DNA of 64,000 nucleotides. Source: UMGS1649 sp045611765 (GTDB lineage Bacteria; Bacillota; Clostridia; TANB77; CAG-465). A program made the translations under genes and the position numbers. Shown here one piece after another: positions 16,257 through 24,924 of this stretch. How positions within the stretch are numbered: position 1 is the stretch's first letter; every line of letters begins with the position of its first letter. The stretch covers positions 1-64,000 of the forward strand of contig JAZKXT010000012.1 of the NCBI GenBank assembly GCA_045611765.1. The letters run 5' to 3'. The notes under the pieces are model-generated. The model did not search any database, was not told where the DNA came from, and saw only the letters and a list, made by a program, of their open reading frames with translations.

Positions 16257-17492
16257 ATGAGAAGAAAGATTATATTAGGAATAGCAATTATTGGACTTTT
16301 AATTGTAACTCTATTTAACAGTGATCTTATGCCTTTAAGACGTGAAATTTCAGATATGGAAATAATAATTATAGCAGGACTAGACAAAGTTGGCGATGAA
16401 TATATGGTAACATTCATAAAAAGAAAACAAAGCGGTAATAATTCGGAAGGTGATGGTCAAGATGCTGGAGGAAGTCAAGTAATTAGTATGACGGCAGACA
16501 GTTATAGTGTAGCTTTAAGGCAACTTCAAACCACTACAGATAAATTTACAACTGCCAGTCATATAAAATACTACATAGTAGGGGAGCAAACTTTACGTGA
16601 AGATTTTGACCACGTTACAGATGCAATAGCAAGGGGTTACCAAACAAGACTTAATTCTAAGATATATTTAGCTAAAGGAATGACGGCGAAAGAGTTTTTA
16701 GAAAAAGCCTCTAAACTAGAATTTCAGGTTGAAGAAAAATTAAGAAATATGGAAAATAGTTTTTGGGAAAAGGGAAGCAGTGTAGATACAGATATATTAG
16801 ATTTTGGACACATTAGTTTTTCAGAAACGGGAGAAGGGTTGGTGGATGCACTTGCCTTTTATAGCACTGCACATGAAGAACAAAAGGATAATATGGAATC
16901 GTCGGTGGGAGGAAAAGAAGAAAAAACAAATGAAGCTATTTCATTCGGCTATGGTGGAACCGCTATTATATCTGATTGTAAAATAGTAGGTTTTTTAGAT
17001 AAAGACCAAACAATAATAGCAAATTATTTTTTAGGGGAAAATAATGTAAATGTAATTACTGCTAGAGATAAGGAAAATTTTGTGGTGTTTAGAATAGAAA
17101 ACTTAAATACAAAGATATCTTTTGATTTTAACGAAAAGGACGTTATGTCGGCAATAAATATTGATGTGGAATTTAAAGCAAACTATGAAGAAACAAATGC
17201 TACAATTCCGATATTTACAATGGATATGATTTCATATTTTGAAAGAGAATTAAATAATACAGTAGAACAACAAATTGAAGGTGTTATAGCTAAAGAAATG
17301 GCAATGGGAGTAGATTTTTTATACTTAAGAGAAGAGTTGGAGCAAAAACATCCGTATAAGTATGAGAAAAACAAATATGAGTTTATTAATAACCTAAGAA
17401 ATGCAAAAATTAATGTAAATAGCAAAGGAACTATACAAACTACATATGATGTTGTTGAAAGTAACAAAGACCAGAAAGGAGCAATAGAATGA
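16257..17492 (+). CDS. Germinant receptor C subunit (Ger(x)C family), no lipobox cysteine
   Basis: A 411-residue protein with a hydrophobic N-terminus followed by REISDMEIIIIAGLDK, which aligns with the R(R)EINEL...GIDK segment of Ger(x)C proteins. Those proteins normally carry GCW(D/S) there, lipidated at the Cys; here the stretch reads LFNSDLMPLRRE with no Cys at all, so lipid anchoring seems lost and a membrane helix may replace it. ATG 16257 is preferred over GTG 16248 in the SD AAGGTGG. It overlaps the next gene by four bases. Confidence 0.85.
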   Translation: MRRKIILGIAIIGLLIVTLFNSDLMPLRREISDMEIIIIAGLDKVGDEYMVTFIKRKQSGNNSEGDGQDAGGSQVISMTADSYSVALRQLQTTTDKFTTASHIKYYIVGEQTLREDFDHVTDAIARGYQTRLNSKIYLAKGMTAKEFLEKASKLEFQVEEKLRNMENSFWEKGSSVDTDILDFGHISFSETGEGLVDALAFYSTAHEEQKDNMESSVGGKEEKTNEAISFGYGGTAIISDCKIVGFLDKDQTIIANYFLGENNVNVITARDKENFVVFRIENLNTKISFDFNEKDVMSAINIDVEFKANYEETNATIPIFTMDMISYFERELNNTVEQQIEGVIAKEMAMGVDFLYLREELEQKHPYKYEKNKYEFINNLRNAKINVNSKGTIQTTYDVVESNKDQKGAIE

Positions 17493-17692
17493 TATATTAT
17501 TTAATGTTTTTTGTAGCAGGAATACTAATAGATATTAAGGATTTAAAAAACAGTAATAAAAAATCAGATATTGTTTTCTATATAATTGCGATGCTTATAG
17601 CACTTGGCCTTGCAATTTTACATTATATAAATCCAAATAGGACAGGGTTGGCAGAATATATAATAAATATGTTTGGACTAGGGGGTGTCTAA
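17489..17692 (+). CDS. Small membrane protein inside the ger operon
   Basis: A 67-residue protein with two hydrophobic segments (about 2-14 and 28-47). It starts at ATGA overlapping the C-subunit stop and ends just before the B subunit, so it is translationally coupled. It may be an accessory (D-like) germination subunit; this is inferred from position and topology, not from a recognised family. Confidence 0.7.
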   Translation: MIYYLMFFVAGILIDIKDLKNSNKKSDIVFYIIAMLIALGLAILHYINPNRTGLAEYIINMFGLGGV

Positions 17693-17693
17693 T

Positions 17694-18803
17694 ATGAAGG
17701 ATGAAAAGATATCTATATTTCAAACTATAGCTATATATATTTTGGTTTCGATAGTTCCAGTAGTAAGATACTTCCCTATAATTATGACAGGGAGTGCCAG
17801 AAAAGGTGCATGGGTTGCCGCACTCCTTTCTATAATACCAAATATAATTTTGGTATTTACGCTAAATATTATTATGAATAAATTAAAAACAAAAGACGGA
17901 AGAAAAATAGAAACATTAGCCGATGTATTTAGTACGGTTTATGGGAAAATTATAGGAACAATTATTACAATGGCGTATCTCTTATGGACAATATTATTTG
18001 CTGCAGTTGAGTTGAGACTGTTTGGAGAAAGATTAATCTCTACAACTTTTACTTATGCGCCTATTGGTTTTTTTATAATAACAATGTTAATATTAGTTTT
18101 CTTTGTGGTAAGAGGAAGAGTCTCTAATCTAGGTCGCTTTGCTGAACTATTTTTAGAACTCTTTATGATAATAATTGTATTTGTTTTAATAACAGCGTCA
18201 CCTAATTTTAAGTTTAGTAATTTTTGGCCTGTGACAACGTACAACGTGAAAGGAATAGCAATAGGAATTTTGAGAGGGACAAATGTATTTAACATGTTTA
18301 CTTTTTCAATGTTTTTTGGTGATAAAATAAGTGACAAAAAAAATATTAAAAAAACAGGAATGTTTGCAGCTATAACAACAGCAATTCTTGGACTATTTGG
18401 AATAATTATTACACTAGGAACCTTTGGTGAAGATTTATTACCAACACTATCACAACCATTCTTTATGGCACTAAAAGTTATTAATTTATTTGGTGTATTG
18501 GAAAGAATTGAAGCGCTATTTATTACGTTTTGGGTTGTTGCAGACTTTGTCCTTATTGCATATAACGTCCTTATTGCAAGTAATATTTGTAAACAAAAAT
18601 TTGGATTATCTGAAAGAAGAATAGCTGTAACACCTATAGTATTTATAATATTGATACTTGCCTCGATTATAGCTAACAATTACTTCTCTTTGCAGGTAAT
18701 ATTTATAAAATACTTGTCTCAAATAAGCTTGGCATTAGGACTATTTGTTCCAATTATAACTCTAGGTATAGCTAAGGTAAGGAAGCTAGTTGTAGACAAT
18801 TGA
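17694..18803 (+). CDS. Germinant receptor B subunit (GerAB/GerKB permease)
   Basis: A 369-residue integral membrane protein with about ten helices, of the APC-related spore germination permease family (opening FQTIAIYILVSIVPVVRYFP, later LTFWVVADF-like segment FITFWVVADFVLIAYNV). It forms the transmembrane sensor with the A and C subunits. ATG 17694 follows GGGGGTG and is preferred over GTG 17685. Last gene of the operon. Confidence 0.92.
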   Translation: MKDEKISIFQTIAIYILVSIVPVVRYFPIIMTGSARKGAWVAALLSIIPNIILVFTLNIIMNKLKTKDGRKIETLADVFSTVYGKIIGTIITMAYLLWTILFAAVELRLFGERLISTTFTYAPIGFFIITMLILVFFVVRGRVSNLGRFAELFLELFMIIIVFVLITASPNFKFSNFWPVTTYNVKGIAIGILRGTNVFNMFTFSMFFGDKISDKKNIKKTGMFAAITTAILGLFGIIITLGTFGEDLLPTLSQPFFMALKVINLFGVLERIEALFITFWVVADFVLIAYNVLIASNICKQKFGLSERRIAVTPIVFIILILASIIANNYFSLQVIFIKYLSQISLALGLFVPIITLGIAKVRKLVVDN

Positions 18804-18902
18804 TTTTTGCCACTTTTAGTTTATAATATAAAGGAATTTAGTGGGAGAGAATTAAACAAATTTGTCAAATTAAAAAATATTAAACTTAAGGGAGAAAATA
18901 TT

Positions 18903-19265
18903 ATGAAAAAATGGTTAAAGCGGATAGGAGTTGGGCTATGTTGTGCGTGTGCAAGCTTTGTTATTGTGAGCATAATGCACAAGTTAGTGTTTGCCTATGA
19001 TGATTGGCTATATAGAAGCGTAATGATGAGTGCGCCATGGTTTGTAATTACACTATTAAAGTATTATTTTATTGTAGACAAAGGATGGAAACAATGGAAA
19101 ATGATGCTTACAGTCGCTACTACAACCTTAATTGCTACACTGTTTATTGCGGGAGTATGCTTATCTCGTGTGGACTGTTGGTCGGAAGCAATCTATTTCA
19201 CATTTTGCTTCGCTTATCCAACAGTTACAATACCACCAAATGATATATATAACACAATTAAATAA
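18903..19265 (+). CDS. Small membrane protein of unknown function
   Basis: A 120-residue protein with about three or four hydrophobic segments and a notably Cys-rich first helix (GVGLCCACASFVIV). ATG 18903 is chosen for its GGGAGA SD; the long upstream extension from 18807 has no SD. Composition is richer in G+C than the ger operon before it, and a strong terminator follows. No family recognised. Confidence 0.65.
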   Translation: MKKWLKRIGVGLCCACASFVIVSIMHKLVFAYDDWLYRSVMMSAPWFVITLLKYYFIVDKGWKQWKMMLTVATTTLIATLFIAGVCLSRVDCWSEAIYFTFCFAYPTVTIPPNDIYNTIK

Positions 19266-19300
19266 AATGACTACAAGATAATTTCTTGTGGTCATTTTTT
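19264..19300 (+). terminator. Terminator of the 18903 gene
   Basis: Stem AAAATGACTACAAGA / TCTTGTGGTCATTTT, then TT. Confidence 0.85.
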
Positions 19301-19331
19301 AGCGCTTTTTGTCAACCGATGTCACAAAATA

Positions 19332-19360
19332 TGTACAAAAATGTAGAAATGGTGTATAAT
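19332..19360 (+). promoter_or_regulatory. Probable promoter of znuACB
   Basis: TGTACA (19332-19337), 17 bp, TATAAT (19355-19360). Transcripts would start only about 10 bases before the SD. No clear Zur palindrome is visible. Confidence 0.55.
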
Positions 19361-19377
19361 ATGATTTGGAGATAGAA

Positions 19378-20298
19378 ATGAAAAGTGAAATTATAATGAT
19401 AAGTATATTTATAGCACTGTTAATTATAACAACAGTATTTGCTATAAATGTAAATGAAGAACAGGAAACAAAATTTAATATTGTAACATCTTTTTATCCG
19501 ATGTATATAGCGGTTCTTAATATAACAGATGGAGTAGATAACATATCTGTAAAAAATTTAACAAGTGATATGGGCGGGTGCATACATGATTATGTGCTTA
19601 GCACAACAGAGCTTGTTAAACTTGCAAAGGCGGATATCTTAATTATAAATGGGGCAGGAATGGAAGGATTTATGGATAAGGTTATATCTAATTTTAATGC
19701 TTTAGACATAATTGATTCATCAACAGGAATAGATGTTATACATAATGAATGTGATGAGGAACATCATAGCCACGAAGGCCATAGTCATGAAATAAATACG
19801 CATATATTTGTAAGTGTAAGAAACTATATAAGACAAGTACAAAATATTTGTGATAGGCTCATGAAAATAGACAGTGTAAATATGGACAAGTATAAAGAAA
19901 ATACAGAGGCATATATAGGGAAATTACAAGAATTAGAAAGAGAAATTGGAAGTGTTATGAGTAGTGTTAAAAATAAAAATATAGTAACGTTTCACAATAC
20001 TTTCGATTATTTTGCCAAGGATTATGGATTGAATGTAATTGGAACTATAGAAAACGAACACGGTAAAAATCCAAGTGCTGGAGAAATAGCAGAACTTGTA
20101 GAGAGAATAAAGAAAAATAATGTTCATGCAATATTTGTTGAACCAGAATATAATGTGAAAATTGTAGATGCTATTGCTAAAGAAACGGGAGCAAAAGTAT
20201 ACACATTAAATCCTGTAACTTCTGGTGAAAATAAAAAGGATGAATATATAAATATAATGAAGGAAAACTTGAGGGTGCTTAAAGAAACTTTAAAGTAG
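19378..20298 (+). CDS. znuA: ZnuA-type zinc/manganese-binding protein, no lipobox
   Basis: A 306-residue cluster A-I binding protein: an N-terminal hydrophobic segment, then FYPMYIAVLNI, the His-containing CIHDY, a His/Glu-rich loop (EEHHSHEGHSHEINTH, about residues 127-142) and conserved metal ligands including TFHNTFDYFA. It captures zinc and passes it to ZnuB. Gram-positive ZnuA proteins are usually lipoproteins, yet the leader (IITTVFAINV) has no Cys, so it is either tethered by an uncleaved helix or released. ATG 19378 follows GGAGAT; TTG 19366 overlaps that SD. Confidence 0.88.
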   Translation: MKSEIIMISIFIALLIITTVFAINVNEEQETKFNIVTSFYPMYIAVLNITDGVDNISVKNLTSDMGGCIHDYVLSTTELVKLAKADILIINGAGMEGFMDKVISNFNALDIIDSSTGIDVIHNECDEEHHSHEGHSHEINTHIFVSVRNYIRQVQNICDRLMKIDSVNMDKYKENTEAYIGKLQELEREIGSVMSSVKNKNIVTFHNTFDYFAKDYGLNVIGTIENEHGKNPSAGEIAELVERIKKNNVHAIFVEPEYNVKIVDAIAKETGAKVYTLNPVTSGENKKDEYINIMKENLRVLKETLK

Positions 20299-20309
20299 AA
20301 AGGAATATT

Positions 20310-21035
20310 ATGAAAGAAAAATGTAATCATTGTTGTACTAAAATAGACAAGCTTACAGTAAAAATAGATAATAACAAAATATTAGATAATGTATCACTTC
20401 ATTTGCATTGTAATGAAATAACAATGCTTGTAGGTAAAAATGGAGCGGGTAAATCTACATTAATTAAAGCAATGCTTGATGAAAGAGAATATACAGGAAA
20501 TGTAAGTTTTACAAGTAAACATGAAGGACATATAAAACTTACGATTGGTTATGTGCCGCAGAAGCTTGAAGTAGAATCTTCTCCAATGAGTGTATATGAC
20601 TTGATTTGTAGTTCTACAAAAGGTCCAGCAGTATTTTTTAGAAAGTCTAAGAAAAAATATGAAGAAATACAAACTCATTTAAAAGAATTTGGTGCAGATA
20701 AGCTTATAGATAAGAGAGTATGTGATTTGTCTGGTGGTGAACTTCAAAGAGTTTTAATTGCAATGGCAACAATGCCATATCCAGAATTGTTAATTATGGA
20801 CGAGCCTGTAAGTGGAATAGATGCAAAAGGTAAAAAAGAATTCTATAAATTAATAAAGAAAATAAAAGAAAAACATGATATAGCAATACTTCTTGTTTCA
20901 CACGATTTTGAATATATACGTGAATATGCAGATAAAGTTGTACTTTTAAATAAAAAGGTATTAACAACTGGAACTCCAGAAGAGGTACTTTCATCAGCAG
21001 AGTTTATGGAAGAATTTAAAGTGGGGATGGTGTAG
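20310..21035 (+). CDS. znuC: ZnuC-type ABC transporter ATP-binding protein
   Basis: A 241-residue ABC ATPase. Walker A GKNGAGKST near residue 42-50, signature LSGGELQR near 131-138, Walker B LLIMDEP, and switch His in LLVSHDF. It powers uptake with ZnuA and ZnuB; unusual is a Cys-rich N-terminus (CNHCC). Start ATG 20310 is behind AAAGGA, 11 bases after znuA. Confidence 0.92.
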   Translation: MKEKCNHCCTKIDKLTVKIDNNKILDNVSLHLHCNEITMLVGKNGAGKSTLIKAMLDEREYTGNVSFTSKHEGHIKLTIGYVPQKLEVESSPMSVYDLICSSTKGPAVFFRKSKKKYEEIQTHLKEFGADKLIDKRVCDLSGGELQRVLIAMATMPYPELLIMDEPVSGIDAKGKKEFYKLIKKIKEKHDIAILLVSHDFEYIREYADKVVLLNKKVLTTGTPEEVLSSAEFMEEFKVGMV

Positions 21036-21037
21036 TT

Positions 21038-21874
21038 ATGGAAGTAATATATAATATAATTGAGACAATAATACCATTTTCATTTATGGAATATGAATTT
21101 ATGAAAAATGCATTTTTAGCATTAATAATTATAGCACCACTATTTGGTATAGTTGGTACCATGATAGTAAATAACAAAATGTCATTTTTCTCAGATGCGT
21201 TAGGACATTCAGCCTTAACAGGTATTGCGTTAGGAACTATAATAGGAGTAAGCAACTACTCTATATCAATGATAATATTCGCGGTATTGTTCGCATTATT
21301 ATTAAACTATATTAAGAACAAAAAAACAGCATCTACCGATACCATAATAAGCGTATTTTCATCATCAGCAGTTGCTATTGGTTTAATGTTAATGTCTAAA
21401 TATGGTGGTATAAATAAATATTCACAGTATTTAGTAGGAGATATTTTAAGTGTAACATTACAAGAAATATTACTTCTTGCTATAATTCTTTTGACTACGA
21501 TAGTAATATGGTTTAAATTATGTAACAAACTTGTAGTAACAAGTACAAATCCAACTTTAGCAAAGAGTAAAGGAATAAATGTAACACTCATAGAAAATAT
21601 ATTTGGTGTGCTTATAGCAGTAATTGTGATGCTTACTATAAAATGGGTGGGAATATTATTAATTAATGCATTATTAATACTTCCAGCGGCAGCAAGTAGA
21701 AATATATCTAGTAATATGAGACAATATACAATTTATTCAGTACTTATTTCATTATTTAGTGGAATATCTGGACTAATATTATCATTTGTATTTGAGATAG
21801 CAACAGGACCAACAATAGTTGTTATAAGTGCTATAATATTCTTTATAACATTTGTATTTAGAACAAAACACTAA
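21038..21874 (+). CDS. znuB: ZnuB-type metal ABC transporter permease
   Basis: A 278-residue permease with about eight membrane helices, of the ABC-3 family (segment FFSDALGHSALTGIALG is typical, and ALLILPAAASRNIS late). Starts two bases after znuC. Completes the transporter; zinc is more likely than manganese because of the His-rich loop in the binding protein. No terminator is evident before the next promoter at 21894. Confidence 0.92.
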   Translation: MEVIYNIIETIIPFSFMEYEFMKNAFLALIIIAPLFGIVGTMIVNNKMSFFSDALGHSALTGIALGTIIGVSNYSISMIIFAVLFALLLNYIKNKKTASTDTIISVFSSSAVAIGLMLMSKYGGINKYSQYLVGDILSVTLQEILLLAIILLTTIVIWFKLCNKLVVTSTNPTLAKSKGINVTLIENIFGVLIAVIVMLTIKWVGILLINALLILPAAASRNISSNMRQYTIYSVLISLFSGISGLILSFVFEIATGPTIVVISAIIFFITFVFRTKH

Positions 21875-21893
21875 AAGCATTAATTTAAAAGCA

Positions 21894-21922
21894 TTGAACT
21901 TTACATAAAAATATGATATAAT
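21894..21922 (+). promoter_or_regulatory. Promoter of the 21972 gene
   Basis: TTGAAC (21894-21899), 17 bp, TATAAT (21917-21922). Confidence 0.75.
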
Positions 21923-21971
21923 ATACGTGTGTAAAATAATAAATCTGAAAAAAATTTGGAGGAAAGATAAT

Positions 21972-22223
21972 ATGATTATGAATAATAATATCAACATTAC
22001 AAGTATTTCGGTTATTTTCAAACAGCGGATTAAGCCGGGAGTTTACACATTTGATGTTATACTAATTGATCCTCCGTGCTGCGGTGCGGTTGTGGGAACT
22101 GTGATTAGAAATGGCCAGAAATACATAATGAATGTTCCCGGTTGGCTTGACAAGCAAAAGGATAAGATTGCCGAAACAACCAAGGATGCATACGATATGA
22201 TTAAAGAAATGCTAGGAGACTAA
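21972..22223 (+). CDS. Small protein of unknown function
   Basis: An 83-residue soluble protein with a beta-rich first half (VIFKQRIKPGVYTFDVILID, then PPCCGAVVGTVIRNG) and a charged helical tail. ATG 21972 stands behind GGAGG. Composition is richer in G+C than znuB and tyrS. It is monocistronic with its own promoter and a hairpin shared with tyrS. No family recognised. Confidence 0.65.
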   Translation: MIMNNNINITSISVIFKQRIKPGVYTFDVILIDPPCCGAVVGTVIRNGQKYIMNVPGWLDKQKDKIAETTKDAYDMIKEMLGD

Positions 22224-22228
22224 ACAAA

Positions 22229-22257
22229 ACCCCTAAATTCATTATGAATTTAGGGGT
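22229..22257. terminator. Bidirectional terminator between the 21972 gene and tyrS
   Basis: Perfect stem ACCCCTAAATTCAT / ATGAATTTAGGGGT. On the minus strand it is followed by TTTTGTTT, so it fits tyrS best; the plus-side T-run is poor. Confidence 0.75.
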
Positions 22258-22263
22258 CAAATC

Positions 22264-23505
22264 TTATTCAACAATAAGTTTTATAAATATTTTCTTTCCT
22301 TTTTTTAGAACTACGTAACCTTTTTCAAATGAATCCATGTGGATTTTGTGGAAAATGTCTGTTACTTTTTCATCATCAAGTGAAATACCACCTTGAGAAA
22401 TTAAAGTTTTAGCTTCACCTTTAGATTTAGCTGTGTTTGATGCAACCATTACATCAAGTAAAGATATTGTATCATCTATAAAACTATTTTTGTCGAGTGC
22501 TACTTGAGGCATATTTTCAGCGTTGTTTCTATTTTCAAACAATTCTTCAGAAGTTTTCTTAGCTTCATTTGCAGCATCTTCACCGTGAACTAATTTTGTT
22601 ATTTCATATGCCGCTATTTTCTTAGCTTCATTTATTTGTTCACCTTCAAGATTTGAAAGTCTATTTACTTCTTCCATTGGAAGGTATGTAAGCATTCTAA
22701 GTATTTGATTTACTTCTTTATCTCCAACATTTCTCCAGTATTGGTAAAATTCGTATGGCGTAGTTTTTTCTGGGTCTAACCATAATGCTCCTTTAACTGT
22801 TTTACCCATTTTAGTTCCGTCAGAATTTAAAAGTAATGGGCAAGTTAAACAGAAACTTCCGCTTTTGTGTATTTTTCTAATTAAAGATACACCTGCTAAC
22901 ATATTTGACCACTGATCATCTCCGCCAATTTGTACTCTACAATTTTCTGTTTCAAACAATTTTAAAAAGTCATAACTTTGCATTAACATATAGTTAAGTT
23001 CAAAGAAAGTAAGACCTTTTTCCATTCTCATTTTGAAACATTCTGCATCAAGCATTTGGTTTACATTAAAGTGTACACCGTATGTACGGATGAAATCCAT
23101 ATAGTTTAGATTTAAAATCCAGTCAGCATTGTTAACTATAATTGCTGCATTTTCGCCTTCGAATGAAACGAATTTGCTAACTTGTTTTTTTATCTTCTCA
23201 ACATTATTCATAATGTCTTCACGAGTTAACATTTTTCTCATATCTGACTTACCAGATGGATCACCAATTAAAGCAGTTCCGCCACCCATAAGAAGTATTG
23301 GCCTATGCCCATGTTTTTGAAAGTAAGACATAAGCATTAAAGGTATAAAGTGACCAATATGAATACTATCGGCCGTAGGATCTATGCCTAGATATACTGA
23401 AAACTTTTCCTCCTTTGCTAATTTTTGAAACTCATCTTCGAAAGCTATTTGCTTTATAAGGTCACGAGACTTAAGTTCTTCGTAAACTGTATCCAAATTT
23501 ATCAC
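22264..23505 (-). CDS. tyrS: Tyrosyl-tRNA synthetase
   Basis: A 413-residue class I synthetase charging tRNA-Tyr. The HIGH motif appears as HIGH in ADSIHIGHFIPL, the KMSKS loop as KMGKT, and a C-terminal S4 domain (about 340-405) follows. KMGKT-type loops occur in the TyrZ-like branch. No T-box leader fits: the divergent promoter lies within 50 bases of the start codon, unlike many clostridial tyrS genes. Confidence 0.95.
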   Translation of the reverse strand: MINLDTVYEELKSRDLIKQIAFEDEFQKLAKEEKFSVYLGIDPTADSIHIGHFIPLMLMSYFQKHGHRPILLMGGGTALIGDPSGKSDMRKMLTREDIMNNVEKIKKQVSKFVSFEGENAAIIVNNADWILNLNYMDFIRTYGVHFNVNQMLDAECFKMRMEKGLTFFELNYMLMQSYDFLKLFETENCRVQIGGDDQWSNMLAGVSLIRKIHKSGSFCLTCPLLLNSDGTKMGKTVKGALWLDPEKTTPYEFYQYWRNVGDKEVNQILRMLTYLPMEEVNRLSNLEGEQINEAKKIAAYEITKLVHGEDAANEAKKTSEELFENRNNAENMPQVALDKNSFIDDTISLLDVMVASNTAKSKGEAKTLISQGGISLDDEKVTDIFHKIHMDSFEKGYVVLKKGKKIFIKLIVE

Positions 23506-23545
23506 TCCTTTCTTAATTGCCTAATTTAGGTACAATTACATAAAA

Positions 23546-23573
23546 AGTATATCATAAAATATATTTTTTTCAA
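23546..23573 (-). promoter_or_regulatory. Promoter of tyrS
   Basis: Minus strand TTGAAA (23573-23568), 16 bp, TATACT (23551-23546). Confidence 0.65.
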
Positions 23574-23581
23574 TGATATAA

Positions 23582-23610
23582 TTGAAAAATGTTTCATTAA
23601 ATGATAATAT
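23582..23610 (+). promoter_or_regulatory. Promoter of yqeG
   Basis: TTGAAA (23582-23587), 17 bp, TAATAT (23605-23610). Back-to-back with the tyrS promoter, the two -35 boxes being only eight bases apart. Confidence 0.6.
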
Positions 23611-23639
23611 ACTTTGTAAAGGAAAAAAGGAGATTAAAC

Positions 23640-24140
23640 GTGGAAAAATTTAAACCAACATATAGAGTAGCAAGTGTGGAAAAAATACCTTTTGTACTTC
23701 TTGAAAGAGATAATATAAAAGGATTAATATTTGACGTAGATAATACAATAGCAACTATGGGTAAAGGCATAACCGAAGGATGCTATAAATGGATAAAAGA
23801 AGCTAAAGAACTAGGATACAAAATATGTATATTAAGTAATAGTGTAAACCTTAAAAAAGTTAGAAAAATAATGTCAGACTTGGGGGTTTTAGGGCTATGC
23901 TTTGCAAAGAAACCTAGCACAAAAGGTTTTAAAATGGCGCTTAATTTACTTGATTTAAAGAAGGAAGAAGTAATAATGATCGGTGATCAAGTATTTACTG
24001 ATGTTTTGGGAGCAAATAGATTTGGTATTAAATCTATACTTGTTAATCCAATAAACAAAAAAGAGGGGCCTTTTACTATGCTGAAAAGACCATTTGAAAA
24101 AATGATACTTAAGAAATTGAAAGAGGATAAGAATGATTAA
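23640..24140 (+). CDS. yqeG: YqeG family HAD IIIA-type phosphatase
   Basis: A 166-residue HAD hydrolase. Motif I is FDVDNTIA, motif II SNS, and motif III/IV GDQVFTDVLGANRFG, matching YqeG; the substrate is not established (phosphatidylglycerophosphate phosphatase activity is known for relatives). GTG 23640 behind AAAGGAG is preferred to ATG 23601. It overlaps the next gene by eight bases. Confidence 0.85.
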   Translation: MEKFKPTYRVASVEKIPFVLLERDNIKGLIFDVDNTIATMGKGITEGCYKWIKEAKELGYKICILSNSVNLKKVRKIMSDLGVLGLCFAKKPSTKGFKMALNLLDLKKEEVIMIGDQVFTDVLGANRFGIKSILVNPINKKEGPFTMLKRPFEKMILKKLKEDKND

Positions 24141-24909
24141 TTATATAATCGCGAGTGTACTAGCACTTATTCTAGGACAAGTTACAGCGCATTTAATTAG
24201 AAGATTACCTGAAATAATTGAAGATGATGACGCTATAAAAAAATTAATACAAACATTAAAAACGGGTTTTAAATTCGACTATATATATAGCGCAGTATTG
24301 TGTATATTATTCAATTTAACAATATATTTTGTAGCACCTACATATATGGCCTACATATATATGATGCTAATATCTATGCTTGTAGTAGCATTAGTTATAG
24401 ATTTTAAGATGCAACTTATACCAGACACGGTACAAGTAGTAGTGCTATTACTAGGAATAATAGTAACAGCTATAGATTATACAAACTGGTTAGGACATTT
24501 AATAGGGATGTTGCTTGGCGGATTAATATTTGTTCTAATTGCTCTCTTTTCTAAAATTGTTTTTGGAAAAGAAGGAATGGGAATGGGAGATATTAAGCTT
24601 ATGACAGGTCTTGGCTTAATGTTTGGAATAAAAGCATTACCTATAAGTATTATGGATTTCTTTTCTCAAGCTGAAGTAATATTAACCATAACAGTGATGG
24701 CATTTTTCTTAGCAGCGATAGTTGCTATTGTATTGATTGTGACTGGTAAAACAGAAAAGTCTCAATATATGGCTTTTGGACCATATATTGTAATTGCAAC
24801 CATACTCATAATATTCTTTGGTACAGAACCGTTTTTAGATGCATATTTTAATGCATGTACATGGCTTGCAAATGGATTTACAGATATAATGTTTAAAATA
24901 ATAAATTAA
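24133..24909 (+). CDS. A24-family prepilin-type peptidase lacking the CXXC domain
   Basis: A 258-residue membrane protein with about seven helices. The two aspartates of the A24 active site are visible in DFKMQLIPD and GMGMGDIKL. The N-terminal zinc CXXC methylation domain of full PilD is absent, as in short archaeal or Firmicute-type peptidases. It would cleave prepilin-like leaders, but no pilin gene is in the window. ATG overlaps the yqeG end; nfo follows 15 bases later. Confidence 0.82.
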   Translation: MINYIIASVLALILGQVTAHLIRRLPEIIEDDDAIKKLIQTLKTGFKFDYIYSAVLCILFNLTIYFVAPTYMAYIYMMLISMLVVALVIDFKMQLIPDTVQVVVLLLGIIVTAIDYTNWLGHLIGMLLGGLIFVLIALFSKIVFGKEGMGMGDIKLMTGLGLMFGIKALPISIMDFFSQAEVILTITVMAFFLAAIVAIVLIVTGKTEKSQYMAFGPYIVIATILIIFFGTEPFLDAYFNACTWLANGFTDIMFKIIN

Positions 24910-24924
24910 AAAAGAGGTGAACGT

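Noticed and set aside
18053..18679. Minus-strand frame of 208 codons opposite the germinant receptor B gene
   Set aside because: Shadow of a clear GerAB-family gene; no SD or family match.
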